Assembly: GCF_003003265.1 (NCBI RefSeq)
Contig: NZ_PVTL01000007.1
Span: 171,159 to 235,158, forward strand
From: Glaciihabitans tibetensis
GTDB taxonomy: Bacteria; Actinomycetota; Actinomycetes; Actinomycetales; Microbacteriaceae
Length of the DNA: 64,000 nt
Direction of reading: 5' to 3'
Numbering within the stretch: the stretch's first letter is position 1; each line of letters begins with the position of its first letter. Made by a program: the position numbers and the translations under genes. The notes under the pieces are model-generated. The model was not told the origin of the DNA, ran no database searches, and saw only the letters and a list, made by a program, of their open reading frames with translations. Positions 9,900-19,250 of the stretch are shown piece by piece.

Positions 9900-11519
9900 A
9901 TGAATGTTCGACGCCCCCGGCGCATCGCCTGGAAAGCTGCCATCGCCACAGCTGCCGTCGCCGTGCTCGCCCTCACCGCCTGCTCCACCGGAGCGGCCAC
10001 CGTCGCCGACGGAGAGCGCCAGCTGGTAATCGCACGGGCAATGGATGTGAGCACTCTCGACCCGCAGCGCGGCTACTGCGACACCTGCCAGATTGTGCTC
10101 AGTGCCCTGTACGAAACCGTGGTGACCGTCGACCCCGAGGACACCACCAAGATTCTCCCGCGCCTGGCCACCGAGTGGACCAACAACGAGGACTACACCT
10201 CGTTCACCTTCATCCTCGACCCGGAGGCAACGTTCGCCGACGGATCTGCGGTGGAAGCTGCGGATGTGAAGTGGACCTTCGAGCGCCTGCTCAACTTGCA
10301 GGGCTCGGCCTCCTTCCTGATGGCGGGCCTCGCCTCCATCGACACCCCGGATGCGACCACGGTGACGGTCAATTTCAGTGCGCCCAACTCCGCGTTCCTC
10401 GCCATCGTCGCCGCGCCCTACACCGGCATCGTCAACAGCGAACTGGCCGAAGAGAACGGCGCCTCGGCCGCGGCGGATGCCGCTACCGCGGACGTGTCCG
10501 AGGACTGGTTCCTCCAGAATTCTGCCGGCAGTGGCCCGTACACACTGGCTGGGTACGAAGCCGGCCAGTCGGTCGAACTCACCCGCAGTGACGAGTACTG
10601 GGGTGCGGCGCCCACGTTCCCCTCGGTGCTGATCAATGAGGTCACCGACTCCAGCTCGCAGCTGCAGCAACTGCAGCAGGGCGATGTGGACATCGCGATG
10701 CAGGTCTCCTCTGACTCGATCGAGCAGCTCGCGGGCAATGCGGACGTCACGACCGAACTGGTGGACTCGTTTAACTACATCTACCTCGAGTTCGCGCCCG
10801 GCGCGGTGGGCGGCGAGGTGCTCGACGACCCGCGGGTGCGCGAAGCGATCAAGTACGCCATTGACTACGACAAGGTGATTGACGCGACCGTCGGCGGCAA
10901 CGGCAAAACCCAGGGCTCTCCGATTCCCAATGGTTTTGAGGGCAGCGAAGACCAGGTCCTGCCCGAGTACAACGTCGAGAAGGCCAAGGAGCTCCTCGCG
11001 GAGGCCGGTCTCGCCGACGGCTTCACCCTCCCCGCGGCGTACCCGAAGTTCGCCGTCTACGGCGTCGACTTCGACGTGATGATGCAGTCGATCCAGCAGG
11101 ATCTGGTTGAGGTCGGTATCACGCTGGAGCTGCAGCCGCTCGAGTACACCCAGTGGGCCGAGATCCTCGGGACCGACGGATCGCCGCTGACCGCCGTGTA
11201 CTTCGCTCCGGACCACACCGACTCGAGCCAGTACGTGTCGTACTTCGGCATGGTGCCAAGCGGGGCATGGAGCGAAACGGCAAGTGTGGCCGGCCCGGTC
11301 ACCAACCAGGCCGAGGTGGAGGGTCTGGCCACCGCGCTGACCCAGAGTGGCGCCGATCGCGCCGCAACCTACACCGAGCTGGGCAAGGAAATGGCATCGG
11401 ATCTCATCATCCTGCCGATCGTCAACCCGCAGCTGGTGCTCGCCTACGCCAGTGATGTCACCGGTGTCGAGTACAGCCCCTGCTGCAACCTTGACCTCGC
11501 CGCGCTCGGCCTGAAGTAA
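9900..11519 (+). CDS. peptide/opine-type ABC transporter substrate-binding lipoprotein (SBP family 5)
   Basis: 539 residues. A basic, hydrophobic signal ends in lipobox LTAC with Cys28 as lipid anchor. The mature part has SBP_bac_5 features: MDVSTLDPQ near the start, YETVVTVDP, and the DPRVREAIKYAIDYDKV segment. AAGGAG lies five bases before the ATG. The protein should capture the substrate outside the membrane for the permeases downstream. Unusual are Cys60 and Cys63 (YCDTC) plus Cys528-Cys529 at the very C-terminus, which could form disulfides. The ligand is unknown; such proteins bind peptides, nickel complexes, opines or sugars. Confidence 0.93.
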   Translation: MNVRRPRRIAWKAAIATAAVAVLALTACSTGAATVADGERQLVIARAMDVSTLDPQRGYCDTCQIVLSALYETVVTVDPEDTTKILPRLATEWTNNEDYTSFTFILDPEATFADGSAVEAADVKWTFERLLNLQGSASFLMAGLASIDTPDATTVTVNFSAPNSAFLAIVAAPYTGIVNSELAEENGASAAADAATADVSEDWFLQNSAGSGPYTLAGYEAGQSVELTRSDEYWGAAPTFPSVLINEVTDSSSQLQQLQQGDVDIAMQVSSDSIEQLAGNADVTTELVDSFNYIYLEFAPGAVGGEVLDDPRVREAIKYAIDYDKVIDATVGGNGKTQGSPIPNGFEGSEDQVLPEYNVEKAKELLAEAGLADGFTLPAAYPKFAVYGVDFDVMMQSIQQDLVEVGITLELQPLEYTQWAEILGTDGSPLTAVYFAPDHTDSSQYVSYFGMVPSGAWSETASVAGPVTNQAEVEGLATALTQSGADRAATYTELGKEMASDLIILPIVNPQLVLAYASDVTGVEYSPCCNLDLAALGLK

Positions 11520-11546
11520 CACCACCCTTCACCCATCAGAGAGAGT

Positions 11547-11570
11547 CGGGGTGGGCTTCGGCCCACCCCG
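11547..11570 (+). terminator. intra-operon hairpin with UUCG loop
   Basis: A perfect 10-bp stem CGGGGTGGGC / GCCCACCCCG closes a TTCG tetraloop 13 bases before the permease ATG. There is no U-tract. Such hairpins after binding-protein genes usually stabilise the upstream mRNA or partly terminate, so that binding protein exceeds permease. Confidence 0.65.
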
Positions 11571-11582
11571 TCAGAGGTACCC

Positions 11583-12596
11583 ATGACACGTTTTGTGCTC
11601 AAACGCATCGCGGTAATGCCGCTGCTGCTGCTGGGAGTGGTGACGATCGCCTTTGTGATCTCGCGCCTGCTCCCCGCCAATCCGATAGCGGCGATTGTGG
11701 GACAACGTAACCTCGGCAACGAGGCTATCGTCGCTGCCGCCGAGAGGAAGTGGGGCCTCGACCAGCCGCTGATTGTGCAGTACTTCAACTACATCGGCAA
11801 CCTTTTTCGGGGGGACCTTGGCACCTCGTTTGTGACCAAGTCCCCGGTGTTGTCTGACTTGGCTGACCGGTTGCCGGCGACGCTGGAGCTGGCGTTGATG
11901 GCTCTGGTCATCGGCGCGGTGGGCGGCGTGATCCTCGGGGTTGTGTCCGCCAGCCGCAAGGACAAGTTCGCCGACCACCTCAGCCGCCTGTTTGCCCTCG
12001 TGGGCTCCAGCCTGCCGATCTTCTGGACCGGCCTGCTGTTCTTGTTTGTGTTTTACGCCCAGCTCGGCATCGCGCCGAGCCCGGGCAGACTCTCCTCCCG
12101 CGTTGTCCCGCCGCCTCACGTCACCGGCTTTTACACCGTGGATGCACTCGTCGCGGGTAACCCCGCCCTGTTCTGGGATGCTTTTAGCCATCTGCTGCTG
12201 CCCGCTTTTATTATGGGCTGGGGCCTGATGGGCACCATCAGCCGCCTGGTACGCGCCTCCATGCTGGACGAGCTGGGCGCCGACTACGTGCGCACCGTGC
12301 GGGCGAAGGGGGTCAGCGAAGGCCAGCTGATGCGCGGCCACGTACTGCGCAACTCGCTCACCCCGGTGGTGACCGTGCTCGGATTCGCGTTTGGTGCACT
12401 GCTGATGGGCGCTGTGCTGGTGGAGACAATTTTCTCCTGGAATGGCATCGGTTCCTACGCGGTCGAGGCCACCCGTGCTCTCGACTACCCCGCGATCAAC
12501 GGGGTGAGCCTGCTGGGCGGCGCCGTGTTTTTGCTTGCCAACCTCGCGACGGATGTCACCTACGCCGTTGTTGACCCGAGAGTGAGACTCGTATGA
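11583..12596 (+). CDS. ABC transporter permease, DppB/OppB type
   Basis: 337 residues with about six membrane segments. The N-terminal FVLKRIAVMPLLLLGVVTIAFV is typical of DppB proteins. The EAA loop that contacts the ATPase reads DYVRTVRAKGVSEGQLM. AGAGG precedes the ATG at 11583. The C-terminus contains the family's YPAINGVSLL and DVTYAVVDPRVRL. It forms one half of the membrane channel of the importer; the stop overlaps the start of the DppC-type partner (ATGA). Confidence 0.94.
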   Translation: MTRFVLKRIAVMPLLLLGVVTIAFVISRLLPANPIAAIVGQRNLGNEAIVAAAERKWGLDQPLIVQYFNYIGNLFRGDLGTSFVTKSPVLSDLADRLPATLELALMALVIGAVGGVILGVVSASRKDKFADHLSRLFALVGSSLPIFWTGLLFLFVFYAQLGIAPSPGRLSSRVVPPPHVTGFYTVDALVAGNPALFWDAFSHLLLPAFIMGWGLMGTISRLVRASMLDELGADYVRTVRAKGVSEGQLMRGHVLRNSLTPVVTVLGFAFGALLMGAVLVETIFSWNGIGSYAVEATRALDYPAINGVSLLGGAVFLLANLATDVTYAVVDPRVRLV

Positions 12597-13468
12597 CCTC
12601 CGCATCATCCCTTTCCGTGCTGGGGCGTGCTTCGCGCGCGGTCGGCGCCTCACGCGGCACCGCGTGGGCCAGCGCACCGATGATTTTTGCTTACATCGTG
12701 CTGGCGTTCTGGATCCTGGTTCTTCTCGCGGTGCAGTGGATTGCCCCATTTGAACCGCTCGCTGCGGTCGGCACCCGGCTGTCCGCGCCGAGCGCTGCAC
12801 ACTGGTTCGGCACCGACTCGCTCGGCCGCGACGTTCTCAGCCGCACTCTCTACGGGGCGAGGGAGTCACTACCCATCGCCCTCGGCGCCATCCTCGGTGC
12901 AGTGGTTGTGGGGTGTGGTCTCGGTGCCATCGCCGGATTTTTTGGGGGTGCGGTCGACGCGGTGATTATGCGCGTGGCTGACATCACCATGGCCTTTCCG
13001 GCGATCCTGCTGGCCATGGCCGTCGCCGCGGGGCTTGGGCCCGGTCTTGGCAATGCACTCATCGCCATAATTGCGGTGTGGTGGCCGATCTACGCGCGGC
13101 TAACCCGCGGCCAGGTGCTGTCGATCAAGCAGCGCGAGCATGTGGAGGCTGCCACCGCGATCGGATCCGGTCGCTGGCGCACCCTGGCAAAACACATTCT
13201 GCCGCACTCCACCACCCCGATCCTGGTGAACGCGACCATGGACCTTGGCCAGATCATTCTCCTGGTTGCCTCTCTCAGCTTCCTCGGCCTCGGCGCACTG
13301 CCGCCGTCGCCGGAGTGGGGTGCGATGATCACTGATGGTTCGAAAAACTTCTACCAGCCGTGGATCGCCGCAGCTCCGGGCCTGGCCATGGTGACCGTCA
13401 CGCTGGCGGTGAACTTCCTGGGCGACGGGCTCCGTGACGCCCTCGACGTGAAGGCCCGCCGCAAGTAA
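12593..13468 (+). CDS. ABC transporter permease, DppC/OppC type
   Basis: 291 residues. It has an N-terminal membrane segment (ASAPMIFAYIVLAFWILVLL), the HWFGTDSLGRDVLSR motif characteristic of DppC proteins, and an EAA loop around YARLTRGQVLSIKQREHVEAA. The ATG overlaps the stop of the DppB-type gene, so the two are co-translated. It pairs with that protein as a heterodimeric channel. A long terminator hairpin follows 57 bases downstream, where the convergent ATPase gene ends. Confidence 0.94.
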   Translation: MTSASSLSVLGRASRAVGASRGTAWASAPMIFAYIVLAFWILVLLAVQWIAPFEPLAAVGTRLSAPSAAHWFGTDSLGRDVLSRTLYGARESLPIALGAILGAVVVGCGLGAIAGFFGGAVDAVIMRVADITMAFPAILLAMAVAAGLGPGLGNALIAIIAVWWPIYARLTRGQVLSIKQREHVEAATAIGSGRWRTLAKHILPHSTTPILVNATMDLGQIILLVASLSFLGLGALPPSPEWGAMITDGSKNFYQPWIAAAPGLAMVTVTLAVNFLGDGLRDALDVKARRK

Positions 13469-13525
13469 CCAACGGCGGTGCGGCGCACGCAGCCAGCCGC
13501 GGCACCCCGATCGTCACCGGTACGC

Positions 13526-13583
13526 ACAAAGGGCCGCGCCCCTCCCGCAGCACATCATGTGGGGAGGGGGCGCGGCCCTTTGT
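13526..13583. terminator. strong bidirectional terminator between permease and ATPase genes
   Basis: Arms ACAAAGGGCCGCGCCCCTCCC-like at 13526-13545 and the matching strand at 13562-13583 form a near-perfect stem of about 20 bp with a loop of about 15 bases. The A-run at one end and T-run at the other allow termination in both directions. Confidence 0.85.
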
Positions 13584-13634
13584 CTGCTGCGGGGTGTCCG
13601 GCGCGCGGCAGTGCGGCCGGCACCGGGACGGTGC

Positions 13635-15305
13635 TCAGGCGCGCGGGTCGGGAATCGCGGCCAGAAGCTCGCGGGTGTATTCGTGCTGGGCGTTCTCGAA
13701 GATCTGCTCCGGGGTGCCGGTCTCCACGATCCTGCCGCGGCGCATCACGTGCACGATGTCGCTCACCTGCCGCACCACCGCGAGGTCGTGGCTGATGAAG
13801 AGGTAGCTCAGTCCCATCTGCTCCTGCAGCTCGGTGAGCAGGTCGAGAATCTGGGCCTGCACCAGAACGTCGAGGGCAGACACCGCCTCGTCGAGCACAA
13901 TCAGCTCGGGTTCCAGAGCGAGCGCACGGGCGATCGCCACCCGCTGCCGCTGCCCGCCGGAGAGCTCGTGCGGGTGACGGTCGAGCAGTGCCAGCGGAAG
14001 GGCGACCTGGTCGGCGAGCTGCTCCACCCGGGTGCGCTGCTGTTGGCGGGTGCCAATTTTATGCACCACCAGCGGTTCGCCGATGGTGGCGCCGACGGTG
14101 TACAGCGGGTCGAGCGACGCAAACGGGTTCTGGAACACCGGCTGCACCTTGCGGGTGAACGCGAATCGTTCCGCCCGCGAGTGGGACGCGATGTCGCTTC
14201 CGCCGTGTTCGATGCGTCCGGAGGTAGGTTTCTCCAACCCGAGTACCAGCCGGGCCGTTGTCGACTTGCCCGACCCGCTTTCCCCAACGATCGCGACGGT
14301 GTGCCCGCGCGGAATACTGAATCGCGAATCATCCACCGCAACAAAGGCGCGCTTGGGACTCCAGGTGCTGTCGCGAACTTGGTACTCCTTGGACAGCCCG
14401 TGCACCGTGATCACATCTCCAACGGCGCTCTCGTGGCGGCGGCGCGAGGTGGGACGGTGGCTGGTGAGGCTGGGTGCCGCGGCGAGCAGCCGGCGGGTGT
14501 ACTCGTGTTGGGGATTTTCCAGAATCTGCCGGGCCGGACCGTGCTCGACGATGTCGCCGCGGAACATCACCAGCACCTCGTCTGCACGCTCGGCGGCGAG
14601 CCCGAGATCGTGGGTGATCAGAATCACGGAGGTGCCCATCCGTGCGGTGAGCTCGGCCAGCTGGTCGAGCACCTGGCGCTGCACGGTGACGTCGAGGGCG
14701 GAGGTAGGCTCGTCGGCGATCAGCAGGCGCGGCTCACACGCCAGGCCCATGGCGATGAGTACCCGCTGGCGCATGCCGCCGGAGAACTCGTGCGGAAACT
14801 GGCGAAAGCGGCGTTCCGGCTCGGGGATGCCCACCATGGTGAGCAGTTCAATCGCGCGGGCCTTCGCCGCAGCGCCCTTGGCGAGGCCGTGAGTTTCGAG
14901 AACCTCGGTGATCTGTTTACCGATGCGTAACACCGGGTCGAGGTTTGACATCGGATCCTGTGGCACCAGGCCGATACCGGCGCCACGCACGGCCCTCATC
15001 TGCGCTGCGGTCACCCGGGTCAGGTCAACGCCCTCGAACAGTACCTCGCCGGTGGCGATAGTGGCGTTCGGGGCCAGCAGGCGATTAATCGCCGCCGCGA
15101 GGGTGGACTTGCCCGAGCCCGACTCGCCAACGATGGCCAGGGTGCGGCCGGCATGTAAATCGAGTGAGGCGTTGCGCACGGCGGTGAATTCGCCTGCCCG
15201 CGTACTGAAACTGACTGTCAGGTCGCGCACCCGCAGTAGCGGCTGGCCCAGGTTGGCCTCTGTGGTGCGGGGACGCGCGTCGATGAGTACGTTTTTATCG
15301 GACAT
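13635..15305 (-). CDS. two-domain peptide ABC transporter ATPase (DppD-DppF fusion)
   Basis: 556 residues with two complete ATPase domains. Domain 1 has Walker A GESGSGKST (60-68) and signature FSGGMRQRV. Domain 2 has Walker A GESGSGKST near 339-347 and signature LSGGQRQRV. Each ends with the oligopeptide-transporter tail (EHGPARQILENPQHEYTR; ETGTPEQIFENAQHEYTR). One polypeptide thus replaces the usual DppD and DppF pair. It is encoded convergently to the permeases it should power, and therefore has its own promoter, 47 bases after the stop of the Lrp gene. It is the only ATPase nearby that fits the importer. Confidence 0.93.
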   Translation of the reverse strand: MSDKNVLIDARPRTTEANLGQPLLRVRDLTVSFSTRAGEFTAVRNASLDLHAGRTLAIVGESGSGKSTLAAAINRLLAPNATIATGEVLFEGVDLTRVTAAQMRAVRGAGIGLVPQDPMSNLDPVLRIGKQITEVLETHGLAKGAAAKARAIELLTMVGIPEPERRFRQFPHEFSGGMRQRVLIAMGLACEPRLLIADEPTSALDVTVQRQVLDQLAELTARMGTSVILITHDLGLAAERADEVLVMFRGDIVEHGPARQILENPQHEYTRRLLAAAPSLTSHRPTSRRRHESAVGDVITVHGLSKEYQVRDSTWSPKRAFVAVDDSRFSIPRGHTVAIVGESGSGKSTTARLVLGLEKPTSGRIEHGGSDIASHSRAERFAFTRKVQPVFQNPFASLDPLYTVGATIGEPLVVHKIGTRQQQRTRVEQLADQVALPLALLDRHPHELSGGQRQRVAIARALALEPELIVLDEAVSALDVLVQAQILDLLTELQEQMGLSYLFISHDLAVVRQVSDIVHVMRRGRIVETGTPEQIFENAQHEYTRELLAAIPDPRA

Positions 15306-15352
15306 GCGACCAAAATAAATCCCGCGCGTTTCTCCTGATCGCTCAGGGTGTT

Positions 15353-15835
15353 TCAGTCACGTAAATTCTGGTGATGCTCGAACATCAGGCTGGTGCGGGT
15401 GGAAGCAACCGAGGTGTGCGCCGACAGGTTGTTCACCACAAACTGGCGCAGGTGGTCGGAGTCTCGGGTGGCGACGTGAACCACAAAGTCTTCGGACCCA
15501 CCGAGGAAAAACACCTGCACCACCTCGGGCAGCTCCCGCATTTCTTCGGAGAAGGCAGCGATCGCCTGCCGGGCGCCCACCCTGATGTTGATGCTGATCA
15601 GCGCTTCCAAACCGAGCCCGAGGGCGCGAGGGCTGATGTCGGCGTGGAAGCCGCGAATCACTCCCCGCGCGACCAGCGACCGCACCCGGGCCAGGCAGGT
15701 GGATGCCGCGATGCCGACGGTCGCCGCCAGTGTCGCGTTGGGTATCCGCGCGTCGGCGCTGAGCAGCCGCACAATCTGGCCGTCGATCTCGTCCAGAGCG
15801 CCTACCGACCGAACGATCTCCGCTTCTGACACCAT
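15353..15835 (-). CDS. Lrp/AsnC-family regulator, AldR-like by position
   Basis: 160 residues from the ATG at 15835, with GCGGAG just upstream; longer in-frame starts would add atypical sequence. The N-terminal helix-turn-helix (LDEIDGQIVRLL ... ATLAATVGIAASTCLARV) is followed by a RAM ligand-binding domain (SINIRVG ... EVVQVFFLGGSEDFVVHV). It is divergent from alanine dehydrogenase, the arrangement of mycobacterial AldR and ald, so it probably senses an amino acid such as alanine and controls ald. The downstream importer ATPase may also be affected. Confidence 0.9.
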   Translation of the reverse strand: MVSEAEIVRSVGALDEIDGQIVRLLSADARIPNATLAATVGIAASTCLARVRSLVARGVIRGFHADISPRALGLGLEALISINIRVGARQAIAAFSEEMRELPEVVQVFFLGGSEDFVVHVATRDSDHLRQFVVNNLSAHTSVASTRTSLMFEHHQNLRD

Positions 15836-15850
15836 TTCTCCGCTCTCAAA

Positions 15851-15860
15851 TGAATATTCA
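15851..15860. promoter_or_regulatory. palindrome TGAATATTCA in the lrp-ald intergenic region
   Basis: A perfect 10-bp AT-rich palindrome stands 16 bases before the Lrp start in the 159-bp divergent region. AT-centred dyads are common Lrp/AsnC sites, so it may be the operator. Confidence 0.4.
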
Positions 15861-15994
15861 CAAACCATATGGCGTTGCTGCCGAATTATCCGCGGTTGAA
15901 ATCTAGCTGTAACGAATCGATCCCACGCTAGAGCCACGTCGTTCGCTCCAGCCAATGCTCGAGCTACCTCTCCAGACCTTGAATGGATCACCCC

Positions 15995-17101
15995 ATGCGC
16001 ATCGGTATCCCCACTGAAATCAAAAACAACGAAAACCGCGTCGCCATTACCCCGGCGGGAGTGCACGAGCTGGTGCGCCGCGGTCACGAGGTGCTGATCG
16101 AGGCCGCGGCCGGGGTGGGCTCACGAATTTCGGACCAACAGTTCGTCGCCGCCGGCGCTTCCATCGCCGCGACCGCCGACGAGGTGTGGGCTGCCGCCGA
16201 CCTGCTGCTCAAGGTGAAGGAGCCGATCGCCGAGGAATACCCGCGCCTGCGCCGCGATCAGATTTTGTTCACCTACCTGCACCTCGCTGCCTCCCGCCCC
16301 TGCACCGACGCGCTGCTGGCCGCCGGAACCACGGCGATCGCGTACGAAACTGTGCAGCTGGCCGACCGTTCGCTGCCGTTGCTGTCTCCGATGAGTGAGG
16401 TCGCCGGGCGTTTGGCAGCCCAGGTCGGGGCCACGCAGCTGATGAGTTCAGCGGGTGGCCCCGGCATTTTGATGGGTGGGGTTGCCGGAACCCCCAAGGC
16501 GAAGGTGGTGGTGATCGGGGGCGGTGTTGCCGGCGAGCACGCTGCGGCGAACGCCCTGGGTATGCAGGCGGATGTCACGATCGTTGACATGTCGATTCCG
16601 CGCCTGCGTGAGCTGGAGGTTCGCTTCGGCGGCCAGGTCTCCACCCGGGTGTCCACCGCGTTCAACATTGCCGAACTAATGCGTGATGCCGACCTGGTCA
16701 TCGGCTCGGTGCTTATCCCCGGAGCGCAGGCGCCGAAACTGGTCACCGACGCGATGGTGGCAACGATGAAGCCGGGCAGCGTGCTGGTCGACATCGCGAT
16801 CGACCAGGGTGGGTGCTTCGAAAACAGCCGCCCAACCACCCACGACGACCCCACCTTTATGGTGCACAACAGCGTCTACTACTGCGTGGCAAACATGCCC
16901 GGCGCGGTGTCGCAGACCTCGACCCAGGCCCTGACCAACGCCACTCTGCCGTACGTTCTGCAGCTGGCGGACAAGGGGTGGCGTGCGGCGGTTGCCGGCA
17001 ACGCCGCGCTCGCCCTGGGTCTCAACGTGCACGACGGCGCCATCTACAACGCCGGTGTTGCTGCCGGCCTCGGGCTGAAGCTGCACACCCTCACCGACTG
17101 A
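15995..17101 (+). CDS. ald: alanine dehydrogenase
   Basis: 368 residues starting [10 protein letters not shown], the usual N-terminus; an ATG four codons earlier is less likely. It catalyses reversible NAD-dependent oxidative deamination of L-alanine to pyruvate and ammonia. Family features: KVKEP with the substrate-binding lysine region, [14 protein letters not shown], the NAD-binding loop [10 protein letters not shown], and a C-terminal [12 protein letters not shown] segment. The length is normal (about 370). The divergent Lrp/AsnC gene is its probable regulator. Pyruvate made here could serve as amino acceptor for the nearby aminotransferase, which is inference. Confidence 0.97.
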   Translation: MRIGIPTEIKNNENRVAITPAGVHELVRRGHEVLIEAAAGVGSRISDQQFVAAGASIAATADEVWAAADLLLKVKEPIAEEYPRLRRDQILFTYLHLAASRPCTDALLAAGTTAIAYETVQLADRSLPLLSPMSEVAGRLAAQVGATQLMSSAGGPGILMGGVAGTPKAKVVVIGGGVAGEHAAANALGMQADVTIVDMSIPRLRELEVRFGGQVSTRVSTAFNIAELMRDADLVIGSVLIPGAQAPKLVTDAMVATMKPGSVLVDIAIDQGGCFENSRPTTHDDPTFMVHNSVYYCVANMPGAVSQTSTQALTNATLPYVLQLADKGWRAAVAGNAALALGLNVHDGAIYNAGVAAGLGLKLHTLTD

Positions 17102-17255
17102 CCGTCGGCGGTGCTCGCCGTGGTGGCGGGCACCGCCGACGGCCCGATGCTGCTCGGCGCTCGGTTAGCGGGCCTCGGGTTTGGAAGTTGGTTACCGGGG
17201 GCTGGGAAAACCGTTGTACTCACCCCAATCGCGGCATCCACCAATGAAGCGGTGC

Positions 17256-17261
17256 AAGCAT
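17256..17261 (+). promoter_or_regulatory. possible -10 element of a leaderless promoter
   Basis: AAGCAT lies six bases before the ATG at 17268, a weak match to the TANNNT-N6-start pattern. GGAGAG in between could instead act as a close Shine-Dalgarno site. Confidence 0.3.
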
Positions 17262-17267
17262 GGAGAG

Positions 17268-19190
17268 ATGCGCAACGAACTCGCCGATGCCGTCAGCCCC
17301 TACCTCCGCTCGCACGCCGCTAATCCGGTCGCGTGGCAGCAATGGGGTCCAGAGCCGTTCGCTGAGGCGGCCCGGCGCCAGGTGCCCGTGCTAATTTCGA
17401 TCGGCTACTCGACCTGCCACTGGTGCCATGTGATGGCCCGTGAAACGTTCAGCGACCCAGAGCTCGCGGCGCACCTCAATGAGCGGTTCGTGAGCATCAA
17501 GGTCGACCGCGAGGAATACCCCGATGTGGATTCCACCTACCTGGCTTCGGCCGGTGCGTTCACCGAGCAACTCGGCTGGCCGCTGACCGTGTTCGCGACG
17601 CCGGCCGGTCGTACCTTCTACGCGGGAACCTACTTCCCGCCGGTTCCGACCTCCGGGTTGCCCTCGTTCCGGCAGGTGCTCGATGCGGTAGAAGACGCGT
17701 GGGTGCAACGCCGAGACGAGGTCGAGGACAACGCGGCGCAGATCGCAGGCGCGCTGGCCGCGCAAGGCAGCGGCAAGCCCGGTGTGCTGCCCAGCGCGCC
17801 GGACTTCGCCGCCATCGTGTCTGAACTGCGCGGGTACGAAGACGTCGAGTTCGGCGGATTCGGCAACGCCCCGAAGTTTCCGGTCGCGACCGTGATCGGG
17901 CTCTTGCTGCAGCGCGGCAGCGTGGGCGACCTGGACGCCGAGGCCCTCGCGCGCCGCACCCTGGACGCGATGGCGGCCTCAGAGTTGCGCGACCCGGTCG
18001 AAGGCGGGTTCTTTCGCTACAGCGTGCAGCGCGACTGGGCCGAACCGCACTACGAGCGCATGCTCTACGACAATGCCCTGCTGCTTGACGCCTACGCGAG
18101 GGTGGGGCGGGCGGATGTCGCGGACGGCATCGCCTCGTTCCTTCTCGGAGTGATGCGCCTCCCCGACGGCGGCTTCGCGTCGGCTCAGGACAGCGAGAGC
18201 ACCGTCGACGGCGTCCGGGTCGAGGGCGGGTACTACGCTCTCGACGCGGATCATCGCTCCCGCCAGGTTCCGCCCGCGCTCGACGACAAGGTTCTGACCG
18301 GCTGGAACGGACTGGCGATCGGCGCCCTGGCGTCGGCCGGCGTTCGCCTGGATCGGCCCGCCTGGATCGCCGCCGCGGCCGCAGGGGCGGACAACTTCAT
18401 GGAGGGCCCCGTGATCCGGGCGCGAATCCGCGAGACTATTTCGGCCGCGCGTCCCACGCTGGAGGATTACGGCATGCTCGCGAACGGCTTGCTGGAGGTC
18501 GCTCTGGCTACCGGAGAGGTTCGCTACTCGAAGCGGGCGCGCGCCATTCTCTCCGACTCGATGGCCGCGGCGGACACCGTCGCGTTCGGAGTTCCCGGAG
18601 GAGCCGACCCCGTGCTCGCCGGGCACGGACTCGCGCTCGCCGTAGACCCGAGCGAAGGCGCGTACCCGAGCGGCTTGAGTGCCGCGGCCACCGCCGCGGT
18701 CAACCTGCACCTTATGTCTGGAGACCCGCAGTTTCGCGACGCAGCGGCGTCCGCGATGGAGGTGCTCGCGCCGCTCGCCGTTGCTCGCCCGATCTCGTTC
18801 GGCTCGGCGCTCGCAGTCATGAGCGCCCTCGACGCCGGGGCGGGTCAGCTTGTTGTGGTGACGGATGCCTCGGCGCCAGCCACCCAGCAGGCCGGCATCG
18901 CGCCCGCGTCCCAAGAAGCCGACTCCCCAGCCACCGCGCAGGCCGACGTTGCCTCCGCTATCCAGCGGGCCGACGCGCTGGTTGCGCTCGCGCGCTCCAT
19001 TCAGCGCAGCGGGAGTCTGGTGAGTGTGGTCACCGCGGGGCAAGCGAAGGCATTCGCCGAAGCAGGGTTCGAGCTCTACGTTGGGCGCACCCTCCGCGAC
19101 GGGCAGGCGAGCGCATACCTCTGCGAGAACTTCGTCTGTCGGCTTCCGGTGACCTCGGCCGCAGACCTGCGCGCGGCGCTGGAGAAGTAG
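17268..19190 (+). CDS. YyaL-like thioredoxin-domain protein (DUF255 / spermatogenesis-associated protein 20 family)
   Basis: 640 residues, similar to the family's usual 600-700. The N-terminus [24 protein letters not shown] is diagnostic. A thioredoxin-like domain carries CHWCHVM (Cys50, Cys53). The rest is an alpha/alpha-barrel-like region ([34 protein letters not shown]). The biochemical role of the family is unsettled. An alanine- and glutamine-rich stretch around residues 523-560, built from repeats like QADVA and QEADS, looks like a local insertion. The last codons resemble the tandem repeats that follow the stop. Confidence 0.9.
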   Translation: MRNELADAVSPYLRSHAANPVAWQQWGPEPFAEAARRQVPVLISIGYSTCHWCHVMARETFSDPELAAHLNERFVSIKVDREEYPDVDSTYLASAGAFTEQLGWPLTVFATPAGRTFYAGTYFPPVPTSGLPSFRQVLDAVEDAWVQRRDEVEDNAAQIAGALAAQGSGKPGVLPSAPDFAAIVSELRGYEDVEFGGFGNAPKFPVATVIGLLLQRGSVGDLDAEALARRTLDAMAASELRDPVEGGFFRYSVQRDWAEPHYERMLYDNALLLDAYARVGRADVADGIASFLLGVMRLPDGGFASAQDSESTVDGVRVEGGYYALDADHRSRQVPPALDDKVLTGWNGLAIGALASAGVRLDRPAWIAAAAAGADNFMEGPVIRARIRETISAARPTLEDYGMLANGLLEVALATGEVRYSKRARAILSDSMAAADTVAFGVPGGADPVLAGHGLALAVDPSEGAYPSGLSAAATAAVNLHLMSGDPQFRDAAASAMEVLAPLAVARPISFGSALAVMSALDAGAGQLVVVTDASAPATQQAGIAPASQEADSPATAQADVASAIQRADALVALARSIQRSGSLVSVVTAGQAKAFAEAGFELYVGRTLRDGQASAYLCENFVCRLPVTSAADLRAALEK

Positions 19191-19250
19191 GGCGCTGCGG
19201 AAACAGGGCGCTGCGGAAACAGGGCGCTGCGGAAACAGGGCGCTGCGGAA
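19190..19250. repeat. 16-bp tandem repeat, 3.8 copies, at the yyaL-like stop
   Basis: GGGCGCTGCGGAAACA repeats at 19190, 19206 and 19222, with a partial copy at 19238. The end of the coding region (GCGCTGGAGAAGTAGG) looks like a diverged copy of the same unit, so the array seems to have grown from the gene's own 3' end. Confidence 0.9.
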
